11,527 nucleotides of DNA. Source: Deltaproteobacteria bacterium. GTDB taxonomy: Bacteria; Myxococcota; B64-G9. The number at the start of each line of letters is the position of its first letter. Within the stretch, counting starts at the first letter, position 1. The stretch is taken from contig JAUVAM010000038.1 of the NCBI GenBank assembly GCA_030591745.1, forward strand, positions 1 to 11,527, read 5' to 3'. Positions 1-7,191 of this stretch are shown piece by piece. The position numbers and the translations under genes were made by a program. The notes below the pieces were generated by a model. The model ran no database searches and was not told the DNA's origin. It was given only the letters and a program-made list of their open reading frames with translations.

Positions 1-303
1 CGCCTGTCCTTCGAAATGGGCACCGGGCTCAGCGGCAGCCGTTGCCAAAAGAAAAGCGGGCCTGGGTTCCGCGGGCGCGATGAGCCCCCGCAAGTATTTA
101 TCCATCACGAAACTGGACCGAAAATACATGGTGGGGCTGGCCACCCCCAGCAAGTCCATGTCTTCCAGTTGCCCGGGATCCGGCTCCAGGCGAATGTCCA
201 CCAAACGCACCTGGTGGCCGGCCGCGGTCAGATGACGCTGGGCGTGACGGGCCACCAAATCGGTGTTGCCCGTAACCGAGTGCAACAAGAGAACGATGTG
301 CAT
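1..303 (-). CDS. Flavodoxin-fold protein, N-terminal part (cut by left edge)
   Basis: The first 101 residues of a minus-strand gene are visible, and the reading frame stays open to base 1. The start is an ATG at 303, preceded by a strong Shine-Dalgarno, GAGGAGG, in the 57-base gap shared with the divergent TraB/GumN gene. The protein opens with MHIVLLLHSVTGNT; the SVTGNT loop (residues 9-14) matches the FMN phosphate-binding (S/T)xTGxT loop of flavodoxins. A second strand reading GHQVRLVDI follows, then a GVASPTMYF segment at the position where flavodoxins carry their second flavin-binding loop. This arrangement resembles flavodoxin domains of the EFR1 type, which are fused to a C-terminal 4Fe-4S ferredoxin domain. 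Any such domain would lie outside the window, so I name only the flavodoxin fold. No signal peptide is present, so the product is probably a cytoplasmic electron-transfer protein. Confidence 0.75.
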   Translation of the reverse strand, partial: MHIVLLLHSVTGNTDLVARHAQRHLTAAGHQVRLVDIRLEPDPGQLEDMDLLGVASPTMYFRSSFVMDKYLRGLIAPAEPRPAFLLATAAAEPGAHFEGQA

Positions 304-360
304 ACTTTCCTCCTCGCCCTTAGTGTCCTATCATAGTGAAAACTAAAAGGAGCAAAAACC
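304..360. promoter_or_regulatory. Divergent intergenic spacer with two RBSs and a candidate -10
   Basis: This 57-base gap separates two divergent genes and is AT-richer than its surroundings. It holds GAGGAGG for the leftward gene (about 8 bases before its ATG) and AAAAGGAG at 345-352 for the rightward gene (8 bases before its ATG). TATCAT at 329-334 matches a sigma-70 -10 box at five of six positions on the plus strand. Overlapping it, TATGAT on the minus strand also matches at five of six. I could not see a convincing -35 box for either direction, so the promoter assignment is tentative; the ribosome binding sites are clear. Confidence 0.4.
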
Positions 361-1326
361 ATGAGATCCAAGTTCCATTTTTCCCTGGCCCTCCTCGCTG
401 GCTTCTTCTGTCTGGCCGGTTGCAAAAACGAAGCCCAGGCCGAGGCCAAAACAGCAAACCCGGTCAACAAAATCCAAGCCGCCAAAAAACAAGTCGCCAA
501 AACTGGTGCGCCCCTGCTTTGGAAAATCGAAGGAGGCAAGCAGACTGCTTATGTCTTCGGCACCATTCACCTGCCCGATGATCGGGTCACCAAGCTCCAT
601 CCCCAGGTGGAAAAAGCCTTTGCCGCATCCAAAGAAGTGCAGACCGAGATCCCCATGGACCTCGCCACCCAGATGGGCATGGTGCAAAAACTCTTTCTGC
701 CCGACAACAAAACCCTCAAGGACGTAGTGCCCGCGGAACTCTTTGGCAGGGTAGAGACCCTCTTCAAGGCCAAGGGCCTTCCGATGACGGGGCTGGACCG
801 ATTCAAAATCTGGGCGGTTGCCGCCCAATTGGTGCTCTTGGACAAGATCATGGAGTTCGCAAGCAAAAAGCCATTGGACACTCAGCTCTATGAACGCGCC
901 GGCAAAGAGGGCAAAACCCAGGGTGCCTTGGAGACCGTGGATGAACAGCTTGCGGTCTTCGACAGCCTGACCATGGACGAGCAAGTGCGTATGCTCAAAC
1001 AAACCCTGGACTTGATGGACGAAAAGAAAAAGGAAGGCTCGGACCCCTTGGAGGAATTGGTGCTCGCCTACCTTTCCGGTGACCTGAAGGTCATCGAGGC
1101 CGCCATGAACGATAGCTACGATCCGGAAAGCGCCCTGGACAAAAAGATCATGAAGAGACTGATCCTCGACCGAAACAAAACCATGGCCGAACGCATCGCC
1201 AAGCGCGTCCGAAAAAAAGACGCCAAGCCAATCTTCTTCGCCGTGGGCGCAGGTCATCTGGTGGGCAACGAAGGCGTGGTCACCCTCCTCGAAAAAGCGG
1301 GCCTCAAGCTCACCCGCATGAAGTGA
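361..1326 (+). CDS. TraB/GumN-family lipoprotein (putative Tiki-like metalloprotease fold)
   Basis: This 321-residue protein starts at an ATG with AAAAGGAG 8 bases upstream. Residues 1-20 form a signal peptide ending in the lipobox LAGC, so Cys21 is the likely lipidated residue. A charged Ala/Lys linker (22-50) leads into the family domain. Motifs typical of TraB/GumN proteins are visible in order: FGTIHLPDD (66-74), a PLDTQLYERA segment (171-180), LETVDEQL (190-197), RNKTMAERI (271-279) and VGAGHLVGNEGV (295-306). The two GxxH motifs, GTIH with His70 and GAGH with His299, are the putative metal ligands in the TraB/Tiki superfamily. Family members are proposed metal-dependent proteases, but no substrate is known for bacterial ones, so the activity here is inferred. 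A lipid-anchored periplasmic location fits the signal. The next gene begins 15 bases downstream on the same strand and is probably co-transcribed. Confidence 0.88.
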   Translation: MRSKFHFSLALLAGFFCLAGCKNEAQAEAKTANPVNKIQAAKKQVAKTGAPLLWKIEGGKQTAYVFGTIHLPDDRVTKLHPQVEKAFAASKEVQTEIPMDLATQMGMVQKLFLPDNKTLKDVVPAELFGRVETLFKAKGLPMTGLDRFKIWAVAAQLVLLDKIMEFASKKPLDTQLYERAGKEGKTQGALETVDEQLAVFDSLTMDEQVRMLKQTLDLMDEKKKEGSDPLEELVLAYLSGDLKVIEAAMNDSYDPESALDKKIMKRLILDRNKTMAERIAKRVRKKDAKPIFFAVGAGHLVGNEGVVTLLEKAGLKLTRMK

Positions 1327-1341
1327 AAGTGAGGGGGGGCC

Positions 1342-2613
1342 ATGATCCGACCGCTGCTGCTGAGCTGTTGCATGCTCTTTGCGGCTTTGGGCTGTGCGCG
1401 ATTCGGCTTTGAGGGGAGCGACGGATCGGTTCTTGACGGAGGCGACGGAAGCGACGAAGACTCCCCCGAGTTCAGCTGGCAAAGCCTGGGCCCCGAACAC
1501 TGGCCGGAACTCCAGCAGCGCCTGCAAGACGCCGCGGCTCAAGGATCCACGGGAGAGCCCACGGCCAGACTGATCCCCAACGCGGACCTGGCTGCCCAGC
1601 CATACGGCAGGCACCAGGGTGCGATTCTCGCTCCAAACGGTCGCATCTACGGCATCCCGCGCATGGCAAGCCAGGTGGTCGAATTGGAGCCCTTTGCTTC
1701 GTCTGATCCGGCCGTTTCTCTGCTCGGACCCCTGATCGGAGGCGCGGACAACTGGTACGGCGCGGCCCTGGCCTGGGACGGCATGATCTACTGCTCGGTA
1801 TCCGATTACAGCTTCGCCCTGCTCGTCGATCCTGACAATTTGAGCAACTCGACCGAGCTCACCTCGACCGACCTCGGCACAGACATAGACAAATGGGTGG
1901 GTCTCCGCGTGGCACCTAACGGCAAACTGCTGTCCTGCCCCCGCAACGATGAATATGTCCTGGAGATCGATCCCGACGGCCACGACGGCGTAGAGATTCG
2001 GCGAGTTGGCCCGGCCCTGGGGACCAACGCCTATAAATGGTGGGGTGGCGTCCTGGCTGCCAACGGAAAAATCTACTGCCTCCCAAATAACGACACACGA
2101 ATCCTCGAGATCGATCCAGAGGACCTGACCATCACAGGCATCAAACGGGTCGGGCCCGACTTCGGTACGGGCGATGAGAAATGGTGGGGCGGTGCGCTGG
2201 CGCCCAACGGCAGAATCTACGCCGCCCCCAACAGCGACAGCCATGTGCTGGAGATCATCCCCGATGACATAGACCGCTCAGGGCGAATCGGTCCGGACTT
2301 TGGCACGGCCTTGACCCGAAAGTGGGCCGCCGGCACCCTGGCTCCAAACGGCAAGATTTATGCGGCGCCCGGCCGCCACGCCCAGGTACTGGAGATCGAT
2401 CCCGAAGACCACGCCGCGACCGGCATCCGACCTTTCGGTCCCGTCATGACCGAAACACCAAATCACAAGTACTTCGGCGGCGCACTCGCGCCCAACGGCA
2501 AGATTTATGCTTTTCCCTGGCAGGGCAGCATCGACATCCTTGAGATCGATCCGCATGCCAGAGCCAACTTCGACATGGATGTCCTGCTCAACGGTCACCT
2601 GAACGGCCAGTAA
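1342..2613 (+). CDS. Lipoprotein with seven ~48-residue repeats, predicted seven-bladed beta-propeller
   Basis: This 423-residue protein starts at an ATG preceded by a G-rich Shine-Dalgarno (GAGGGGGGG), 15 bases after the TraB/GumN stop. The N-terminus is hydrophobic and ends at AALGC, so Cys18 is the probable lipid anchor, although the -3 residue is Ala rather than the usual Leu. An acidic Gly/Asp/Ser linker follows (about 21-45). From residue 96 to 404 a motif of the form LAPNGKIYxxPxxxxxVLEIDP recurs seven times, at 96, 143, 190, 238, 286, 333 and 382, a period of 47-49 residues. Four links also carry a (K)WWGG-like segment just before the motif. Seven beta-rich repeats of this length are what a closed seven-bladed propeller would give. 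No catalytic residues are evident, so a binding or scaffold role on the envelope is the likely reading. I do not recognise a named family beyond propeller-like repeats. Confidence 0.8.
   Translation: MIRPLLLSCCMLFAALGCARFGFEGSDGSVLDGGDGSDEDSPEFSWQSLGPEHWPELQQRLQDAAAQGSTGEPTARLIPNADLAAQPYGRHQGAILAPNGRIYGIPRMASQVVELEPFASSDPAVSLLGPLIGGADNWYGAALAWDGMIYCSVSDYSFALLVDPDNLSNSTELTSTDLGTDIDKWVGLRVAPNGKLLSCPRNDEYVLEIDPDGHDGVEIRRVGPALGTNAYKWWGGVLAANGKIYCLPNNDTRILEIDPEDLTITGIKRVGPDFGTGDEKWWGGALAPNGRIYAAPNSDSHVLEIIPDDIDRSGRIGPDFGTALTRKWAAGTLAPNGKIYAAPGRHAQVLEIDPEDHAATGIRPFGPVMTETPNHKYFGGALAPNGKIYAFPWQGSIDILEIDPHARANFDMDVLLNGHLNGQ
1627..2553 (+). repeat. Seven in-frame propeller repeats
   Basis: These bases encode the seven motif copies LAPNGRIYGIP, LAWDGMIYCSV, VAPNGKLLSCP, LAANGKIYCLP, LAPNGRIYAAP, LAPNGKIYAAP and LAPNGKIYAFP. 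Each is followed 5-6 residues later by (V/I/L)LEIDP or a variant of it. Copies 4 to 7 are the most alike; copies 1 to 3 have diverged (for example LVDP in copy 2). The period is 141-147 bases. The gradient suggests the C-terminal copies were duplicated more recently or are under stronger constraint. Confidence 0.8.
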
Positions 2614-2616
2614 GGG

Positions 2617-5600
2617 CTACTGGGTGAAGCTCACCAGGAATTCATCCCACATGGTTCGGGTCCAGATTGCCCCCGAATCCCGGTAAGCCGGATCCATGGA
2701 GTCGGAGCTTGCGGGGAAGTAAATGGACAGGCCATTGGACCCCGAATAGCCACTCTGAGCACGGCTGTAGACAATGGTCACTTCGAGTTGATCGACCAGG
2801 GCCTGGGCTGCTTGCTGCAAAGCCGCCGGCGCCGTGCTCATGGCGGCCACTCCCTCGGCGAAGCCTTGCAGGTCTTTGAACTCCGAAAAGGTAAAGCTCT
2901 GGGTATTGGAGCGCACCGAAGAAATGGCGCCGTAAAGTCCCGTGTTGTTCATCAGCTCTGCAGCAAAAACGTCCATGGCCACAGCCAAATCATCCATGCT
3001 GTTCAAATCGGTGACGGCCAGCGTGCTGTTATCTGACGATTCGTTGCTGTAGGCATCCACAATGCTGATGCCCAGATCCGCGGCCGCCATATTGTAGTCT
3101 GCCACCAGGCCCGGCAAAAATTCATGGTAGGGCCATCCGGCCACCGGCTCGGTTTCAGAGGAGGCGACGAGGTAGTTGGCATAAGGCGCGCTGGCCTCGG
3201 CCACTTCCCACATGCCCATCAGGCAGGCATCAAAACCCACGATATCCAATTTCGTGCCCGCCGCGGCCACGATGCCGGCCATGGCGGAAGCGTAGTCGCC
3301 GTTGGAGATCGAAATCTCACCGGCCGTGCCCGAGTCGTCATTGGAAAAGCCCTTGAGCAAGGGATTTTTGGGCGCGGCCTTCCAGCCATCACCATGGTCC
3401 CACATGATCATGGCATAGTGACGAGCCGGATAATGCTCAACAGCCCAAACCCCAAAGTCCCTCAGGGTGCGCCAGTCGCTCATGTCCACTTCATTCCAAT
3501 TTTCGATGAGCGTCGTGCCGCCCTGCTCAATATAGAGAATGCGAGCATCGCCATTGTCTCCGTAAAGGGTGTCGAAAAGAGCGACGATGTGCACGTGAGC
3601 CGTGGACCCGGCGACGGACATCTCGTCCACGTCATCGTATCCGTCGCTCTCCAAATTGTTGTCGGCGTTCAAAAACACGATGAAGGCCCAGTCGTTGGCG
3701 TCCGGATCCATGATGCAGGCGGGCAAATTGTCCAGGTCATCAATGTAGCCGGCGTTGCATTCGCAGAAGTAAGTCGCGTAGCCGTCGGCCTCGTTGGGCA
3801 CGCAACGATTGCGGTGCTCGATGTCGGTGCAGGTCTCATCGGTGCAGGGATCGGGCACGCAGTCGTTGCCAAAAGGCAACATGCCCGCGCCACAGACGCA
3901 GTCATAACCGGACCAATCGGCCCAGGCCTCACAAATCGGATTACCCGGGCAAACCGCCTCTTCATCCGCGCAAGGATCCGGATGCATGCTGTAACTGAGC
4001 TCGTAATCGCCGCCGTTAGAATAACTGTCGGCCCAGATGTAATAGGCCCCCGCATCCAGGATCAAAGTCAGGGCCGAGGAAAAGCCAGGGCCCCCGTCAT
4101 CATTGCAGGCCACTTCGCTTGCGGCCAAGTCGCAGACCGAACGCACATGCAGCACCGTATCCGTAATGCCCAGCCCATCCAAATCCAGGATCACCAGGGA
4201 GCGCTCACCCAAGGAGACCCCGTAAACCCGGTCCGGCCCCGCCCCGGCGCAACTTCCCGTGCCGTCGTCAGCCGCCGTGGCGCTCGATCCAGCCACCATG
4301 CCCGAATTGCCACTCAAGGGCATCACGTCCGCACAGGATTCTCCATGGGGATTGGGGTCGAGAATACAAACCGGCGGTTCGGAGCCGTCAAAAATATAGC
4401 CCGGATCGCAAAGACATAAATACGAAGCCGGAAGCTGTGCCTCGCAAAGAGTCTGATGCGTCAGTTGACAGGGGTCGGACACGCAGGGATCCGGCAGGCA
4501 TTCGCCGGTCACCGGATAATACAATGTGCCGTCTCCGCAACCCACATCAAGGGTCAAGGTGTAGTTGCCCACGCTATTGTTGTAGCCGTCGATGAACAAG
4601 TAGTAATCGCCCGGCTGCAGATCCACCTCGAACATGGATTCCAGGCCGTCGCCCGAATCATCGTCGCAGGCGATCTCGCTGGAGGCGTTTGTGCAGTCCG
4701 AACGAAGATACATCATGGTGTCATAAGAGGATCCGCTCAAGTCAAACGTGATGGTCAAAGACTCAGAAAGTTCAAAATGATAGACCAGCTCATCCGCTGA
4801 ACCGGAGCTCTGGCAAGAACCCACGTAATCATCACCGCCACCCGCGGTGCTACCCGAGACCGAGGCGACCGACAGGTCCAACTCCAGGGGCAAATTACAA
4901 TCATGGCCCGCATCAGCGCCTAAGCAATTACCCTGTCCGTCCGGAAAGAACCCCCCGGCCTCATCGCAGATGCAAACAGCCTGGCCATTTTCATACCCAC
5001 AAACGCCGTGTCCCGAGCAGGTCCAGGCCAAGGCTTCACAGGTGGACAGACAGGAGCCATCTCCATCCGAATCCTGGTAGCCCTCAGCACAGGCCACACA
5101 GTCCGGCTCGGCGTAACCCGCGTCACAAACACACTGCGCCTCACCCGAGTTGTCCTCGCAATGGCTGTGAGCCGCGCAGACCAAACCCGCCAGATTGCAG
5201 TCGGGTTCGCACTCATCGTTTTCATCGTGGTCCTGGTAACCCATGGCACAGAGCTGGCAACTTGCGCCCGTGTAGGCGGGCAAGCACTCACAAATCGCCT
5301 CACCGCTTTCGTCCTCGCATTGGCCGTGCTCCCCGCAATCCAGGTTGGCCGTGACGCAGGAGGGCCAACAAGCCCCGTCCCCGTCGTGGTCCTGGTATCC
5401 ATCGCTACATGCCGTACAATCCGGTTCGACGTATCCGACAAAGCAAACACAAAGCGCAGTACCTGAGTTGTCCTCGCAAGCCGAATGAGGCATGCAGTCG
5501 ACCAGCGCACAACTTACCGAACAAACACCGTCCGCATCGTGGTCCTGGTGATTCGTTGCGCAGGCATCGCAGAAAGCGCCCACGTATTCCGCCTCACAGA

Positions 5601-6363
5601 CACAATGCGCCTCACCCGATTCGTCCATGCAGGCTCCGTGGAGACCACAATCCAATCCAAGCAAGTCACAGGAGGGCAAGCAAAGACCATCTTCATCCAT
5701 ATCTTGATAGCCCTCGGCACATAACTGACAGGTCTCTCCCGCGTATGCCTCTTCACAATGACAAGTGGCCGTACCGCTCGCATCGTCGCAGATTCCGTGC
5801 TCACCGCAGTCTGATTCAACGTGGTCACAATCTGCCTGGCAGACACCGTCAAAATCATTATCCTGGTAGCCCTCGATGCAATCACAGCGAGCCTGGCCGC
5901 TCTCGTCGCTGCAAACCCCGAGTGCCCCACAATCGAAGGCCACGTTGTCGCAATCCGGCAGACAAGAACCATCCTCATCGTTGTCCTGATATCCCTCGGC
6001 GCATTCGTCGCAGTTCTCGCCAGCATATGCCTCGGCGCAGATGCAACGGGCCTCGCCCGAATCGTCGTCACACACTTCGTGCTCGGCACAGTCCGTGCCC
6101 TCGGCCCCGCATGCAGGCAAACATTCGCCATCACCATCATGATCCTGATAGCCCGGAGCACAAGAACCGCAGGTGGCACCGACATAGCCCTCTTCGCAAT
6201 CGCAGACAGCCTGGCCCTCGACAACAGAACATTGCCCATGTCCCTGGCAGGTGTTCGCCAAACAACCACCCACGTCCTCACCCCCGGCGCAACCACTCGC
6301 GCTCAAGGCCAGAACCAAAATCGCCATCATCGCAAAGCCTGTCCATCGCTCATGTCGTCTCAT
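2617..6363 (-). CDS. Giant lipoprotein: EGF-like array, two PPC-like domains, C-terminal C11 (clostripain) peptidase
   Basis: This 1248-residue protein starts at an ATG at 6363, with AAGGA 7 bases upstream. Residues 1-24 are a basic then hydrophobic signal ending LSASGC, so Cys25 is a probable lipid anchor. Residues 34-480 are nine Cys-rich EGF-like units, eight of which carry GYQDxDxDG or a close variant, a Ca-binding-type DxDxDG loop. Residues about 489-607 and 676-794 are two related domains resembling bacterial pre-peptidase C-terminal (PPC) beta-sandwiches, with shared CxDD...G(D/A)YY...GxY patterns. EGF-like segments at 608-672 and 798-887 separate and follow them. Residues 891-1248 form a peptidase C11 domain: NADNNLE (899-905), WDHGDGW with the likely catalytic His990, and FDACLMG with the likely nucleophile Cys1047. 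C11 enzymes cleave after basic residues and are often activated by internal processing, which cannot be judged here. The likely product is a surface-displayed protease on a disulfide-rich, Ca-stiffened stalk. Its stop lies 3 bases from the stop of the convergent propeller gene. Confidence 0.85.
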   Translation of the reverse strand: MRRHERWTGFAMMAILVLALSASGCAGGEDVGGCLANTCQGHGQCSVVEGQAVCDCEEGYVGATCGSCAPGYQDHDGDGECLPACGAEGTDCAEHEVCDDDSGEARCICAEAYAGENCDECAEGYQDNDEDGSCLPDCDNVAFDCGALGVCSDESGQARCDCIEGYQDNDFDGVCQADCDHVESDCGEHGICDDASGTATCHCEEAYAGETCQLCAEGYQDMDEDGLCLPSCDLLGLDCGLHGACMDESGEAHCVCEAEYVGAFCDACATNHQDHDADGVCSVSCALVDCMPHSACEDNSGTALCVCFVGYVEPDCTACSDGYQDHDGDGACWPSCVTANLDCGEHGQCEDESGEAICECLPAYTGASCQLCAMGYQDHDENDECEPDCNLAGLVCAAHSHCEDNSGEAQCVCDAGYAEPDCVACAEGYQDSDGDGSCLSTCEALAWTCSGHGVCGYENGQAVCICDEAGGFFPDGQGNCLGADAGHDCNLPLELDLSVASVSGSTAGGGDDYVGSCQSSGSADELVYHFELSESLTITFDLSGSSYDTMMYLRSDCTNASSEIACDDDSGDGLESMFEVDLQPGDYYLFIDGYNNSVGNYTLTLDVGCGDGTLYYPVTGECLPDPCVSDPCQLTHQTLCEAQLPASYLCLCDPGYIFDGSEPPVCILDPNPHGESCADVMPLSGNSGMVAGSSATAADDGTGSCAGAGPDRVYGVSLGERSLVILDLDGLGITDTVLHVRSVCDLAASEVACNDDGGPGFSSALTLILDAGAYYIWADSYSNGGDYELSYSMHPDPCADEEAVCPGNPICEAWADWSGYDCVCGAGMLPFGNDCVPDPCTDETCTDIEHRNRCVPNEADGYATYFCECNAGYIDDLDNLPACIMDPDANDWAFIVFLNADNNLESDGYDDVDEMSVAGSTAHVHIVALFDTLYGDNGDARILYIEQGGTTLIENWNEVDMSDWRTLRDFGVWAVEHYPARHYAMIMWDHGDGWKAAPKNPLLKGFSNDDSGTAGEISISNGDYASAMAGIVAAAGTKLDIVGFDACLMGMWEVAEASAPYANYLVASSETEPVAGWPYHEFLPGLVADYNMAAADLGISIVDAYSNESSDNSTLAVTDLNSMDDLAVAMDVFAAELMNNTGLYGAISSVRSNTQSFTFSEFKDLQGFAEGVAAMSTAPAALQQAAQALVDQLEVTIVYSRAQSGYSGSNGLSIYFPASSDSMDPAYRDSGAIWTRTMWDEFLVSFTQ
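4924..6264 (-). repeat. 159-base tandem repeat encoding EGF-like/DxDxDG units
   Basis: The units encode residues 34-480 of the protease lipoprotein. Aligned on GYQD, copies begin at residues 71, 124, 165, 218, 271 (as NHQD), 322, 375 and 428, giving spacings of 53, 41, 53, 53, 51, 53 and 53 residues. A ninth, degenerate unit (about 442-480) lacks GYQD. Each full unit has the order: a Cys pair, then DxSGxAxCxC, Y(A/V)GxxCxxCA, then GYQDxDxDGxC. The third unit is 12 residues short and lacks one Cys pair; the sixth is 2 residues short. Confidence 0.85.
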
Positions 6364-6468
6364 GTCATTTTCCTTTTCGCTGGGCCCAACCCATTCCTAA
6401 CCCAGCAACACATCCCAAACAAGCGAGAACCCTTGTAAACACTCGGCCTTTTCGGCACACTCACCCAC
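6364..6468. promoter_or_regulatory. Divergent spacer between protease lipoprotein and SMUG1 genes
   Basis: This 105-base gap must contain promoters for both flanking genes. The only site I can support is the leftward ribosome binding site, AAAAGGAAAA at 6368-6377 on the minus strand. TTTACA occurs on the minus strand as a possible -35, but no good -10 sits at the right distance. On the plus strand no clear Shine-Dalgarno precedes the SMUG1 ATG. An in-frame TAA at 6436-6438 limits how far upstream that gene could begin. No terminator hairpin was seen. Confidence 0.35.
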
Positions 6469-7191
6469 ATGGACCCCATCGCCATCAGCCGCCGACTGAC
6501 CCGAAAACTTGGCCGCATGCGCTTTGCCGCGCCGGTCGCTCATGTTTACAATCCGCTTGTTTACGCTCGGGCAAATCATGAAAGTTATCTGGAGCGCTAC
6601 GCCCATCCCGGCGTGGAAGCCGTGCTGCTCGGCATGAACCCGGGCCCCTTCGGCATGGTGCAAACAGGCGTGCCCTTCGGCGAGGTGGCGTTCTGCCGCG
6701 ACTGGCTGGATATTTCCGGCCCGGTCAAACAACCCAAGTCCAGCCACCCCAAGCGACCCGTCCAGGGTTTCGCCTGTACTCGCCGGGAAGTCAGCGGGCG
6801 ACGTCTTTGGGGCTGGGCCAAAGAGCGCTTCGGCAAGCCGGAGGCCTTCTTCCGTCGCATCTTCGTTTTTAACTACTGCCCCTTGGCTTTCTTGGAAGAC
6901 TCCGGCCGCAACCGCACCCCGGACAAGTTGCCGGCCGCTGAAAAAGGTGCCCTGTTCGCCGCCTGCGATGAGGCCCTGGCCCAAACCATGGACTGGCTAA
7001 AACCAAAACAAGTCATCGGCATCGGGGCCTTCGCCGAAAAACGCGCACGCGAGGCTTTGCACTCATCGAAATTTCCCATCGGCCGCATCCTGCACCCCAG
7101 CCCGGCCAGCCCCGCGGCCAACCGCGGCTGGGCCGAACAAGCCGAAGCGCAACTTGCGGCCCTGGGCGTTTCTCTGGAGCCGAAGCCATGA
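6469..7191 (+). CDS. SMUG1: SMUG1-type uracil-DNA glycosylase
   Basis: This 240-residue cytoplasmic protein removes uracil and related damaged pyrimidines from DNA, the first step of base excision repair. The SMUG1 signatures are clear. GMNPGPFGMVQTGVPFGEV (55-73) is the water-activating motif with Asn57. FNYCPLAF (134-141) holds Asn135, the uracil-recognition Asn. HPSPASPAANRGW (209-221) holds His209 and the intercalating loop. By alignment from memory these correspond to human SMUG1 Asn85, Asn163 and His239. The length is normal for bacterial members. An in-frame TAA 31 bases upstream makes the 6469 ATG the reasonable start, even though no Shine-Dalgarno is evident. Its TGA overlaps the ATG of the next gene, so the two are probably translationally coupled. 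The partner is a secreted protein with no evident link to DNA repair. Confidence 0.93.
   Translation: MDPIAISRRLTRKLGRMRFAAPVAHVYNPLVYARANHESYLERYAHPGVEAVLLGMNPGPFGMVQTGVPFGEVAFCRDWLDISGPVKQPKSSHPKRPVQGFACTRREVSGRRLWGWAKERFGKPEAFFRRIFVFNYCPLAFLEDSGRNRTPDKLPAAEKGALFAACDEALAQTMDWLKPKQVIGIGAFAEKRAREALHSSKFPIGRILHPSPASPAANRGWAEQAEAQLAALGVSLEPKP

Noticed and set aside
343..2244. A 633-residue open frame on the minus strand opposite the TraB/GumN and propeller genes
   Set aside because: It spans two plus-strand genes with recognisable domains, lipoprotein signals and Shine-Dalgarno sites. Its own translation has no family motif. In a GC-rich genome such antisense frames arise by chance.
3124..4419. 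A 431-residue open frame on the plus strand opposite the protease lipoprotein
   Set aside because: The opposite strand encodes PPC-like domains and the start of the C11 peptidase with clear motifs. The plus-strand translation is Val/Ile/Gly/His-rich without domains, and is a shadow.
4924..6264. The regular 159-base spacing considered as a CRISPR-like or non-coding satellite array
   Set aside because: The units stay in one open frame with conserved cysteines and no unique spacers, so this is a protein repeat.
5409..6581. A 390-residue Arg/Pro/His-rich open frame on the plus strand
   Set aside because: It lies opposite the EGF array and continues into the SMUG1 start. Its repetitive basic composition is what the complement of Asp/Gly/Cys-rich repeat DNA would give.
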